Source: Guptibacillus algicola (GTDB lineage Bacteria; Bacillota; Bacilli; Bacillales; Guptibacillaceae). From it: DNA of 64,000 bases. A program made the translations under genes and the position numbers. Location: positions 268,057 to 332,056 of the forward strand of contig NZ_JAIVAF010000004.1 in NCBI RefSeq assembly GCF_020171805.1. Reading direction: 5' to 3'. This document shows positions 43,638-51,325 of the stretch, piece by piece. The notes under the pieces were generated by a model. The model was not told the DNA's origin. It did no database searches and saw only the letters and a list, made by a program, of their open reading frames with translations. Position 1 is the first letter of the stretch. Each line of letters begins with the position of its first letter.

Positions 43638-45487
43638 TCTATTTCCCCCTCTAACAACTCATATAAGTGATTTCTTTTCTCTTCGACCTCTTCCTGCTTC
43701 TTATACAAAGATTCGAGAACAGCTTGATCACTGCTCGTTAACAGCTCTTGTTCTATATTAAAAAGTTCTTCTTCGATTCGTTCAACCTTCTCCTCAAGTG
43801 AGACGGTTGGCTCTTTTTTTTCCTTTTTTGGTTCTGGAACCTCTTTTACTTCATCACCACTATTATCTACAATCCGAGATTCGATATGTTTCTCCCTTGC
43901 AAGACTGTACGGCTCTAAGTAATGATGTAACTCCCCATCCTCGAGCCAGTACGTAACTGGGAAGCACTTATTCAATAAGTAGCGATCGTGAGATACACAA
44001 ATGATCGTGCCGGGAAATCGATCGATCGCATCTTCTAATACTTCTCTAGAATCGATATCTAAATGGTTCGTAGGTTCATCTAATACAAGGAGGTTTATAT
44101 CCTTACTCATGAGCTGAGCAAGACGAAGCCTCATTTTCTCTCCCCCGCTTAAAGAGGAGATTTTTGAGAAGACACTGTACCCATAGAACAAGAACCGAGC
44201 CAACTCTTGACGGGCTTCACCTTCTGCAACTTTCGCTGTTTCGCGATACACATCGATTACACGTTCACCATCAAGATCTTCAAATACATGCTGAGAAAGA
44301 TAGCCAATCTTAAGACTAGAACCTTGAACGACCTTTCCATTCTCAGGTTCATGCTGACCTAACAACACTTTCAAAAGGGTTGTCTTACCACTCCCATTTT
44401 TACCAACGATTGCAGTTCTTTCCTGATAACGTATGTTCCAATCGATGTTTTTTAATAATGGCTTTTCCCTAAAACCAGCTGTTACATTTTCAAATGTAAT
44501 AACGTCTTTCCCACTCCTCCTAGACATATCAAATTCTAATCCCATCTTTCTTCTCTCTAAAATAGGGCGCTTTACTTTGTTCATTCGTTCTAGTGCTCTT
44601 TCCATGTTGCGTGCCCGCTTATGAAGCGCTGCATTTGGGGGATTCGCCTGATTTGCCCATTCTTTGAGTCGCTTGATCGCTTCTTTCATTTTCTTAATCT
44701 TCTTCTGCTGTTCTTGAAATGCTGCGAATTCCGCTAAGAGCAATTCTTCCTTTTGTTTCACAAAGTGACTATACGATCCGATGTAGACCGTTAATTCGCC
44801 ATCTTCGAGATCCATCACCTTCGTTATCACTTCATCTAGAAAATAGCGATCATGTGAAACGATCAAAACGGTTCCTTTGTACCCTCTCAAGAACTCCTCC
44901 AACCACTCGACCGCTTCAATATCCAGGTGATTCGTCGGCTCATCTAATAATAGAAGGTCTGGTTCTCTTAACAAGATAAGTCCGAGGCATACCTTCGTTT
45001 GCTCACCACCACTAAGCGCTGAAAAACTAGTTTCCAGTAATTTCTGTATTCCGAGACCATTCGCTACGTTTTGAACTTTGGATGCTGTTTCATAACCACC
45101 TCTCCTTGTATATTCATCGAGAACGTGACCATATTCTTTCAATGCTTTTTCATCAGCTCCACTTGCCATCTCACTCTCTAGCTTCTTCATTCGCGTTGCT
45201 AGTTCATCCAACTCACGAAACGCTTCATTCAAAACGTCTAGTGCTGATAGTCCCTCATAGTCAGGAATCTGAGCAAGATAACCGATCGTCGTTCCTTTTT
45301 TGTAGTGAATCTCTCCTTCATCAGGACTTTCATGGCCAGCAAGTAGTTTGAATAGCGTTGTTTTTCCACTTCCGTTTCGTCCTACGATGCCAACGCGGTC
45401 TCCCTCATTGATCTCAAAAGTTATATCTTCAAAGACGGTGTTCCCACCGAGCATTTTGCTTATCGATTGTGCTGTACATACCATCAT
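43634..45487 (-). CDS. ABC-F family ATPase with attenuator leader
   Basis: A 617-residue duplicated ABC protein without membrane segments. Walker A motifs are GRNGSGKTT and GKNGSGKTT. Signatures are ALSGGEQTKVCLG and SLSGGEKMRLRLA, both with LLDEPTNHLDI-type Walker B. A basic interdomain linker (about 235-315, ALHKRARNMERALERMNKVK) and a charged C-terminal coiled coil (about 560-617) follow the YdiF-like plan. It acts on the ribosome, either in antibiotic protection or rescue of stalled translation. The leader, with a peptide ORF and two terminators, argues for drug-inducible protection. AAGGATGGG precedes the ATG. Confidence 0.86.
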   Translation of the reverse strand: MMVCTAQSISKMLGGNTVFEDITFEINEGDRVGIVGRNGSGKTTLFKLLAGHESPDEGEIHYKKGTTIGYLAQIPDYEGLSALDVLNEAFRELDELATRMKKLESEMASGADEKALKEYGHVLDEYTRRGGYETASKVQNVANGLGIQKLLETSFSALSGGEQTKVCLGLILLREPDLLLLDEPTNHLDIEAVEWLEEFLRGYKGTVLIVSHDRYFLDEVITKVMDLEDGELTVYIGSYSHFVKQKEELLLAEFAAFQEQQKKIKKMKEAIKRLKEWANQANPPNAALHKRARNMERALERMNKVKRPILERRKMGLEFDMSRRSGKDVITFENVTAGFREKPLLKNIDWNIRYQERTAIVGKNGSGKTTLLKVLLGQHEPENGKVVQGSSLKIGYLSQHVFEDLDGERVIDVYRETAKVAEGEARQELARFLFYGYSVFSKISSLSGGEKMRLRLAQLMSKDINLLVLDEPTNHLDIDSREVLEDAIDRFPGTIICVSHDRYLLNKCFPVTYWLEDGELHHYLEPYSLAREKHIESRIVDNSGDEVKEVPEPKKEKKEPTVSLEEKVERIEEELFNIEQELLTSSDQAVLESLYKKQEEVEEKRNHLYELLEGEIE

Positions 45488-45511
45488 TCTAATCCCATCC
45501 TTTTACCTTAA

Positions 45512-45549
45512 TAAAAAAAACCACAGGTAAGGATACACCTCACCTGTGG
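45512..45549 (-). terminator. Second leader terminator, just before the ABC-F gene
   Basis: Minus strand CCACAGGTGAG pairs with CTTACCTGTGG (one G-U), followed by eight Ts, about 25 bases before the ABC-F start codon. No gene ends here, so it must act as an attenuator. Confidence 0.8.
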
Positions 45550-45561
45550 CTACTTCTTGCA

Positions 45562-45591
45562 TAAAAAAAGAGCGGCAAACTACGCCGCTCC
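45562..45591 (-). terminator. First leader terminator of the ABC-F gene
   Basis: Minus strand GAGCGGC-GTAGTTT-GCCGCTC followed by seven Ts. An upstream CGCTC (in GGCGCTC, 45625-45631) can pair with GAGCG of the 5' arm and so compete with the terminator. Confidence 0.8.
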
Positions 45592-45633
45592 TTCCACTTA
45601 TATCATTTCCGTTTGAAGTAGGGTAAGAGCGCC

Positions 45634-45765
45634 TTACGCGATCGTAATCCATATGAAGTTGCTAGAAAAGGGCAGACGTGTCCCGTTAGCAGCTCCATCA
45701 TGAATAATCGCACGGCAGCAACTAGCATAATCTTCAAATTCCGTACGAACGACAGCGTTTAACAT
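45634..45765 (-). CDS. Leader peptide ORF upstream of the ABC-F gene
   Basis: A 43-residue ORF starting MLNAVVRTEFEDY and ending FIWITIA. Its ribosome-binding site, AAGGAGGTGAGG, is among the best in the window, so it is surely translated. It sits between the promoter and two intrinsic terminators. A second ORF in another frame (45603-45728, 41 residues) overlaps it and contains GHVCPFLA; its start has only a weak site. One or both may sense ribosome-targeting drugs. Confidence 0.6.
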   Translation of the reverse strand: MLNAVVRTEFEDYASCCRAIIHDGAANGTRLPFSSNFIWITIA

Positions 45766-45797
45766 CTCTTACCTCACCTCCTTCATTTAATACCTTT

Positions 45798-45826
45798 ACT
45801 TTATCTAAAGTTTCTGAAAAAATCAA
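45798..45826 (-). promoter_or_regulatory. Promoter of the ABC-F/AAC(3) operon
   Basis: Minus strand TTGATT, a 17-base spacer and TAAAGT. The -35 element overlaps the end of the upstream SMR gene. Confidence 0.55.
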
Positions 45827-46140
45827 CCCTCAGTCACACGAAGACCCACAACCGAAATTACAATGCACGAGATCAATACTAATTGCATTCTATTTCGTGG
45901 CTCTTTGAACCAGTACATTCCTATCAATACGCTCCCTGCTGAACCAATTCCTGTCCAAATTGCATAAGCCGTTCCGACAGGTAATGCTTTTAGTGAAACA
46001 GAAAGCATGAAAAAGCTTAGTCCACCAAATGCAATCGTCATGATTGATGGCTTGAGTTTCTTAAACCCATTTGATAACTTCAAACTGATCACTCCACCAA
46101 CTTCTGCTAGACCAGCTATCAACAACGCGATCCATGCCAT
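45823..46140 (-). CDS. SMR family multidrug efflux subunit
   Basis: A 105-residue four-helix protein of the small multidrug resistance family. The proton/drug-binding glutamate of helix 1 is in LIAGLAEVGGVISLKLSNG, and helix 4 ends with CIVISVVGLRVTEG. It forms a pair with the SMR gene 13 bases upstream. Such pairs (EbrAB, YkkCD, YvdRS) assemble as antiparallel heterodimers that export cationic compounds or guanidinium derivatives. Confidence 0.9.
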   Translation of the reverse strand: MAWIALLIAGLAEVGGVISLKLSNGFKKLKPSIMTIAFGGLSFFMLSVSLKALPVGTAYAIWTGIGSAGSVLIGMYWFKEPRNRMQLVLISCIVISVVGLRVTEG

Positions 46141-46153
46141 ATCAGAGTCCCTC

Positions 46154-46489
46154 CTAAGCTTCCTCGGCAGAAGTTAACTTCAAACCGACGATTGAAAAAA
46201 TAAGTAACAACACAAAAAGCAGCTTGAATATACTAACTGATTCATTCAAGTAAACCATGCCTACGATTGTTGTACCGGCTGCACCGAGACCAGTGAAAAT
46301 TGCATAAGCTGTTCCAATCGGTAAATACTTAATTGCCTTTCCAAAAAAGAAAAAGCTTACTCCGATCCCAACAACGGTCAACAAGCTGATGATTGGATTA
46401 CTGAACCCGTCAGAATACTTCAGGCCTAAAGCCCATCCCACTTCCATTAATCCACCGATAACAAGAAAGATCCATGCCATCTCAATCAC
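46154..46489 (-). CDS. SMR family multidrug efflux subunit
   Basis: A 111-residue four-helix SMR protein; the key glutamate is in VIGGLMEVGWALGLKYSDGF near residue 15. GTAYAIFTGLGAAGTTIVGM is the conserved helix 3 segment. It is the partner of the next SMR gene. The start overlaps the end of tetR by 8 bases, so the three genes (tetR-smr-smr, like B. subtilis yvdTSR) are tightly coupled. Confidence 0.92.
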   Translation of the reverse strand: MIEMAWIFLVIGGLMEVGWALGLKYSDGFSNPIISLLTVVGIGVSFFFFGKAIKYLPIGTAYAIFTGLGAAGTTIVGMVYLNESVSIFKLLFVLLLIFSIVGLKLTSAEEA

Positions 46490-47066
46490 CTACTCTCATA
46501 TAGTTAATGCCATTGATAAATAATGCCCAAGAATTTTCGACCCGCTTACTATGTTCTTCTTGTGAATAGTAGAAGAGCTGTTCAAATACTCCGTCCAACA
46601 AACATAAATACGCATCGAATATTTTATCCTGATCAAGATCAGGATCCATTTTTTCAAGTATAGAATAAACAACGTTCTTCATAACCTCTTCAGTCGCTAG
46701 AAACATCTCAGAGATGTTACTTCTTAACGACTCTGGAGGAAACAGCATCATGCGTTTGAAGATTAGACCAAGTTCATGATTCTGTAAGTAAGCCGTGTTT
46801 TTAATCAATAGCCTGTAAAGTTGTTCCTCAGGATTTAATGATGCAATTTCCTTTGCTGTATGTTCAAAGAAAGCATTATAATCGATAGTCACCTTATTAA
46901 TCACGCCTAGGAAGAGATCCTCTTTATTTGTGAAATGAGCATAAAGGGAAGGTTTTTTGATTCCCACTTCATCTGCAATATCGTTAAGAGAGGTCCCTTC
47001 AAATCCTTTTTGAGCAAATAACATCAATGCCTTTTCTTTAATTACTTTCTGAGTTTCTTGTGCCAT
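46482..47066 (-). CDS. TetR family regulator of the SMR pair
   Basis: A 194-residue regulator. The N-terminal helix-turn-helix reads TSLNDIADEVGIKKPSLYAH, and AHFTNKEDLF is the standard end of the DNA-binding domain. The C-terminal part is a helical ligand domain. AGGGAGG lies before the ATG at 47066; the frame continues to 47087 without support. It lies first in the efflux operon and most probably represses it through the dyad at its own promoter. Confidence 0.9.
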   Translation of the reverse strand: MAQETQKVIKEKALMLFAQKGFEGTSLNDIADEVGIKKPSLYAHFTNKEDLFLGVINKVTIDYNAFFEHTAKEIASLNPEEQLYRLLIKNTAYLQNHELGLIFKRMMLFPPESLRSNISEMFLATEEVMKNVVYSILEKMDPDLDQDKIFDAYLCLLDGVFEQLFYYSQEEHSKRVENSWALFINGINYMRVGD

Positions 47067-47122
47067 TTTAGATAACCTCCCTACCAATCGTTAGGCAACA
47101 CCCAAAACAAAAGGACAGCTGC

Positions 47123-47167
47123 CTACCGTCCGTTAGTTAGTATAACATATCACGCAATTCACTGCAA
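47123..47167 (-). promoter_or_regulatory. Promoter and operator of the tetR-SMR operon
   Basis: Minus strand TTGCAG (47162-47167), a 17-base spacer and TATACT (47139-47144). The imperfect dyad CTAACTAACGGACGGTAG (47123-47140) starts at the -10 element and covers the expected start site, a good place for TetR repression. Confidence 0.65.
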
Positions 47168-47189
47168 TTTCAATTTAAAAAAAAGCACA

Positions 47190-47216
47190 AAAAAAGGACC
47201 GGCATATCGCCGGTCT
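47190..47216 (-). terminator. Orphan minus-strand terminator
   Basis: Minus strand GACCGGC-GATAT-GCCGGTC followed by CTTTTTTT. No annotated minus-strand gene ends upstream of it: the next one is 2.7 kb away, behind two plus-strand genes. It therefore implies a short unannotated transcript from about 47220-47450. That region has a possible 12-residue ORF (47260-47298). Confidence 0.7.
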
Positions 47217-47543
47217 TCCTGGTAACGGAATATTTGAAAGGGGGTCTAGTAATAGACTATCAAAGGCGCTTATACGTGAACAGTGACAGAACACCCATTC
47301 CATTTGGACCCGTCGCCCTCAAAACCTAAAAATCAATCCTAATTATCCAGGACTATTAGATCAATACTCTTGCACTTTTAAATAAATAAGCCTTTTGATT
47401 TAGTAATTATTAGAAAATGATATTTTCTCGAAAATTTCTTTATGTTTCAATTTACCAACAACCTCTCAAAACATATTTCCCTCTTGTAGCTTTTGTGTCA
47501 AAATAGTTATTGTAAAGAGATTGAAAGCAGGTGGAGATCAAAC

Positions 47544-48695
47544 ATGTATTGTCCACATTGTGGAAAAAAAAGAGATAAAAACGACCAATTTTGTATCTCC
47601 TGTGGAAAAGAGCTCGTCTCAGAACCAAAGGGGATTCGTTCTTTCATCGTTCGTTGGTTACCAGTACTGGTTTTCTTCATTATCGGTAGTAGTCTCACAG
47701 GTTACTATTATTATGAAGAGTCTGTCACAAATGCAGCCATTCGTTCATTTGAACAAGGAGAACAACTAGCAGAAAAAGGCGACTATAAGGAAGCTCAAAA
47801 TAAATTCGAGAAAGCTACAGCACAACGCGCTCAATTCCCTGCCGCAGAATTAAATCAGAACATCATGAACTCCGCGGTTACTATAGAGGATACTCTTGAT
47901 TCAGCTGAGAAAGCCCGTAAGAAAGATAATTACACAGATGCACTAGAATTAGTTGATGATGCAGAAGCAGAATTGAACCAATACAAAGGGCCTTTAATGA
48001 CCGACTTACAGAATGACATAGCATCCGTAAGGACGACAGTTATGGTTGCTGAGCTGAAATTCGATATGAAAGGCAAGAAATCGATCGAAGAACTTCAGCC
48101 GGTTTTAACAAGAGCAGAAACACTTGAAGTCGATGAAGCGAAAGAAGTAGCGAATCAAATTCGTAATCAAATCATCGAGTTTTCTTTGAATGAAGCAAAT
48201 AAACATCTTAAAGATAACCGTTTTTCTAAAGCGTTATATGCTGTAGAAGATGGCTTACAGTTCAACAGTCAAAATGAAAAACTACTAAACTTAAAAACTG
48301 TTATCGAAAAGCGTAAAAACGCATTCGAAGAAGAACAACAAAAACGTATTGAACAGGCAATGGTAGCAGCAGCAAAAGAAGAAGAAATGAATCGTACTAA
48401 CGCCATAGAACTAATCGATGCCAAAACATCCGTAACGGAGTATAACGAGCTTAAAATTACGGGAAGCGTTAAAAGTAAAGCGACCGTCCCAGTTTCCTCA
48501 ATCGGGGCATCTTATCAAGTGCTTGATAGCAAGGGGAAGGTTTTCCGTAAGGGTGAAGTATACATAAACCCTGAAACACTCTACCCCGAAGACAAAGGTA
48601 AGTTTGATTTTACAATCTATGAAATTGATAAAGAAGTCAAAAACCTAGACGAATACACCGTACAGATTGACCATTTTACATGGTATGTGGAATAG
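47544..48695 (+). CDS. Zinc-ribbon membrane protein with long helical repeat region
   Basis: A 383-residue protein. Residues 3-20 form a zinc ribbon (CPHCG and CISCG) at the cytoplasmic N terminus, followed by one membrane helix (about 33-54, WLPVLVFFIIGSSLTGYYYY). The extracytoplasmic part is helical and TPR-like (about 60-290), then a beta-rich C-terminal domain (about 300-383). The overall plan recalls TcaA-like zinc-ribbon proteins. GGAG lies 7 bases before the ATG at 47544. The protease gene starts 22 bases downstream, so both probably form one operon. Confidence 0.72.
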   Translation: MYCPHCGKKRDKNDQFCISCGKELVSEPKGIRSFIVRWLPVLVFFIIGSSLTGYYYYEESVTNAAIRSFEQGEQLAEKGDYKEAQNKFEKATAQRAQFPAAELNQNIMNSAVTIEDTLDSAEKARKKDNYTDALELVDDAEAELNQYKGPLMTDLQNDIASVRTTVMVAELKFDMKGKKSIEELQPVLTRAETLEVDEAKEVANQIRNQIIEFSLNEANKHLKDNRFSKALYAVEDGLQFNSQNEKLLNLKTVIEKRKNAFEEEQQKRIEQAMVAAAKEEEMNRTNAIELIDAKTSVTEYNELKITGSVKSKATVPVSSIGASYQVLDSKGKVFRKGEVYINPETLYPEDKGKFDFTIYEIDKEVKNLDEYTVQIDHFTWYVE

Positions 48696-48717
48696 CAGAA
48701 AGGAGTTTTATAACTGG

Positions 48718-49878
48718 ATGATGAATAAGTCTGCTATTATTTCCCTAGTTGCCTCATTTCTATTAATAGCAGGAGGCAGCGTGGGCTTTTATTATTTATA
48801 TGAGCATTATGACAGTACAACTGTTAACGCCTCTTCTTCACTCGGAGAACCAAACGAAGTGCAAACTTCTAACGAAGATAGTGAAGATTTAAAGTCTATT
48901 ATTCATGACACCCAAAAGAGTGTTGTACAAATCAACGTCCAATTAAAAGATGGCACCTCATCCGGTTCGGGCTTTTTGTATAACAACAAAGGTGACGTGA
49001 TTACGAATGCACACGTTGTTGAAGAAGCAGAAAAAATTATTGTGAAAACATCCGATGCCAAACAATTCGAAGCACAAGTTATAGGTATGGGTGAGACGAT
49101 CGATATCGCTTTATTAAGAGTTCCTGGTTTGAAAGATACTGCTCCATTACCAGTTGCAGAAAAAAGAATTGCCGAAGTAGGTGACAATATCATCGCTCTC
49201 GGAAGTCCTCTTGGATTACAAAACACCGTAACGACCGGTATTATTAGTGGGTTGGATCGAGAATTTATTCTAGAGCCTTATCGCTATGAAAACATCTACC
49301 AGATTTCTGCACCTATCACAGATGGGAACAGTGGCGGACCTCTTATCGATGCGACGACTGGTGAAGCAATTGCCATCAACTCAGCAGGTACAGAATCAGG
49401 GGCCATCGGTTTCAGCATCCCGATGAAGAACGTCATCGAACAACTGAAAACATGGTCAAACGACCCTGTAGAGCTAACGGTAGACGCTGAAAGCCAAGAA
49501 TCCGTCTCTACTCCACAAGGACTGACCGGAGAAGATTTTGAAGAAAATGCAACATACTTGATCGGTTACTTTTATGAAAGTCTTGCGACCCAAGACTATG
49601 TGACAGCCTACTCTCTACTCGGCAGTAGATGGCAAAGCGAAATGGATTACGAGAAATTTAGAAGTGGCTATATTCGTACGCTAGATGTAGAAGTATCGAA
49701 TATGGCTGGAACGTTGAACGAAAACAATGAAGAAGTTAAAGTAACGGCAACGATTGAAGCCCAAGAACGAACAGAGGATCAGAAAACGAAAACCTCTATG
49801 TACAACGTCACGTATCAAGTTGGTTATGAAAATGATCATCTCAAAATTCTTAGTGGCACAGCAAAGAAACTAAATTAA
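48718..49878 (+). CDS. Membrane-anchored HtrA-like serine protease without PDZ domain
   Basis: A 386-residue protease. A single N-terminal membrane helix (about 5-28) is followed by a trypsin-like domain with His99 (ITNAHVV), Asp129 (TIDIALL) and Ser205 (DGNSGGPL). The C-terminal 110 residues have no PDZ domain but an NTF2-like fold pattern (YESLATQDYVTAYSLLGSRW). A role in surface protein quality control is likely. The start at 48718 follows AAAGGAG with a rather long 12-base spacing. An ATG at 48685, overlapping the upstream stop, is the alternative. Confidence 0.82.
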   Translation: MMNKSAIISLVASFLLIAGGSVGFYYLYEHYDSTTVNASSSLGEPNEVQTSNEDSEDLKSIIHDTQKSVVQINVQLKDGTSSGSGFLYNNKGDVITNAHVVEEAEKIIVKTSDAKQFEAQVIGMGETIDIALLRVPGLKDTAPLPVAEKRIAEVGDNIIALGSPLGLQNTVTTGIISGLDREFILEPYRYENIYQISAPITDGNSGGPLIDATTGEAIAINSAGTESGAIGFSIPMKNVIEQLKTWSNDPVELTVDAESQESVSTPQGLTGEDFEENATYLIGYFYESLATQDYVTAYSLLGSRWQSEMDYEKFRSGYIRTLDVEVSNMAGTLNENNEEVKVTATIEAQERTEDQKTKTSMYNVTYQVGYENDHLKILSGTAKKLN

Positions 49879-49886
49879 GTATTATG

Positions 49887-49922
49887 AAAAAAGCTTGAGG
49901 TAACGTTACCTCAAGCTTTTTT
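49887..49922. terminator. Perfect 36-bp palindromic terminator
   Basis: AAAAAAGCTTGAGGTAAC followed by its exact reverse complement. It serves the convergent protease and SPL-like genes. Confidence 0.92.
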
Positions 49923-50745
49923 ATTCAGGCGGGTAGAAACCTTCCTGAGAAATAAAGATATTCCCTTCATTGAATTTGTCCAACAACCGATTCTTTATCT
50001 TCAAATAGGCTTTTCTGTCATACCAATCACCTAGACCATGTTCTTCAAACAGCTTACGGATGCCGAGCTGCTCTGTTCTTTTGCCACCACTGCCGTCACC
50101 CATAAAGAAGTCATCAAGAGTAATCCGGCTTACTGTCTGATGGAGTTTCTCTGGGAACTCCTCCGAACAAGGCAATAGTGGCGCAATAGCGGCCTGAACG
50201 GGTATCCCTGCTTCTCTTAACTCCTTAAGCGCCTTTAAACGCGCTGGGATTGGGGGTGCTTGTGGTGCAAAGATCTTTCGAACTGACTCAAGATCTGTTT
50301 CAACCGTCATACTGACCAATACTTTATCTCCAAGTTTTTTTAGAAGATCAATGTCTCTCGTTACAAGTGGTGATCTCGTTTGGAGAAATAGGAAATCGGG
50401 CGCCTCTTCTACCATTGCTTCAAGAAGACTTCTTGTTAACCCCGTTTTATATTCAATCGGTTGATAAGGGTCAGTGGAAGAAGACATAAAGATTGAAATC
50501 TTTCCTTTTTTCTTAGCTTTCGGTATTTCTTTCTTTAATAAAGCAACACCGTTTTCTTTAATGTCCACCCATTCTCCCCAATCTTCCTCACGAAACAGTG
50601 CGATCGGCATTCTTCTCACATAGCAATAGGAACACCCAAACGCACAGCCAGCGTAAGGGTTCAATGTATGACTGTATCCATTTAGAAAACCGCTCCCTTT
50701 TGTTAAAATCGTGCGAGATGTGCGGTTTTTAATTGAAGGCTTCAT
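49921..50745 (-). CDS. SPL-like radical SAM protein
   Basis: A 274-residue radical SAM enzyme. NPYAGCAFGCSYCYVRRMPI gives the CxxxCxxC iron-sulfur motif near residue 34, and the barrel contains SSSTDPYQPIEYKTGLTR and LQTRSPLVTRDIDLL. It belongs to the spore-photoproduct-lyase-like (SPL) family but lacks the conserved C-terminal cysteine context expected in true SplB. So DNA photoproduct repair is unproven. Confidence 0.85.
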   Translation of the reverse strand: MKPSIKNRTSRTILTKGSGFLNGYSHTLNPYAGCAFGCSYCYVRRMPIALFREEDWGEWVDIKENGVALLKKEIPKAKKKGKISIFMSSSTDPYQPIEYKTGLTRSLLEAMVEEAPDFLFLQTRSPLVTRDIDLLKKLGDKVLVSMTVETDLESVRKIFAPQAPPIPARLKALKELREAGIPVQAAIAPLLPCSEEFPEKLHQTVSRITLDDFFMGDGSGGKRTEQLGIRKLFEEHGLGDWYDRKAYLKIKNRLLDKFNEGNIFISQEGFYPPE

Positions 50746-50841
50746 TTATTATCCTCCTTCATTTAGCGAGAACATAGGTTCTTATACTACATAAAAATCC
50801 CCGAATTGGGAGAAACTAAACATGGAAAGGTGGTTACGGTA

Positions 50842-51255
50842 ATGAAAAAGTTATTACTCCCCCTAGTCCTGATCTGTTTTATCTTATCTCCAACTGAAAC
50901 GAAAGCTGCCCTGCCTGTTAAATTACTTCAAGAAGAATGCCCGGAGCTTCAGAAAATAAAGAATCCAAGCTCCGTCCAAGAACTGCAAGCAAAGTTACAA
51001 GTTGTCGTCCCATCTATGATGGCACAAGATCCCAATTCGAAAAGTTGGCGAGTGTTATCCACCACAAAACTAAACCGCTCTTCTCCTTACTATAAATCAG
51101 CAGTCAAAGCATGCAACAAAGAAACAGCTGACCAGAGCTATCTCATTGATGTTCTTGTTACAAAGAAGTCCACTAACTTTCCTTTACACATCCACTTGCT
51201 TGCAACGAACAGCGTGAAAAAGGGATGGCTTATCTGGGGACTTACTAGCTACTAA
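50842..51255 (+). CDS. Secreted protein of unknown function
   Basis: A 137-residue protein with a clear signal peptide (KKLLLPLVLICFILSPTETKAA, cited as residues 2-23) and a mature part without recognised domains. Two cysteines (QEECPEL and VKACNKE) could form a disulfide. AAAGGTGG precedes the ATG at 50842; the longer frame from 50806 would bury the signal peptide. It is monocistronic and ends at a terminator. Confidence 0.68.
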   Translation: MKKLLLPLVLICFILSPTETKAALPVKLLQEECPELQKIKNPSSVQELQAKLQVVVPSMMAQDPNSKSWRVLSTTKLNRSSPYYKSAVKACNKETADQSYLIDVLVTKKSTNFPLHIHLLATNSVKKGWLIWGLTSY

Positions 51256-51296
51256 GGCCTAAAGTGTTCTATCAAATTGAATTCGTGCAGCTTATC

Positions 51297-51325
51297 CCCC
51301 GATCAATACTCTGGTCGGGTTTTTC
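51297..51325 (+). terminator. Terminator of the secreted-protein gene
   Basis: CCCGATCA-ATACTC-TGGTCGGG (one G-U) followed by TTTTT. It also abuts the end of citR. Confidence 0.82.
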
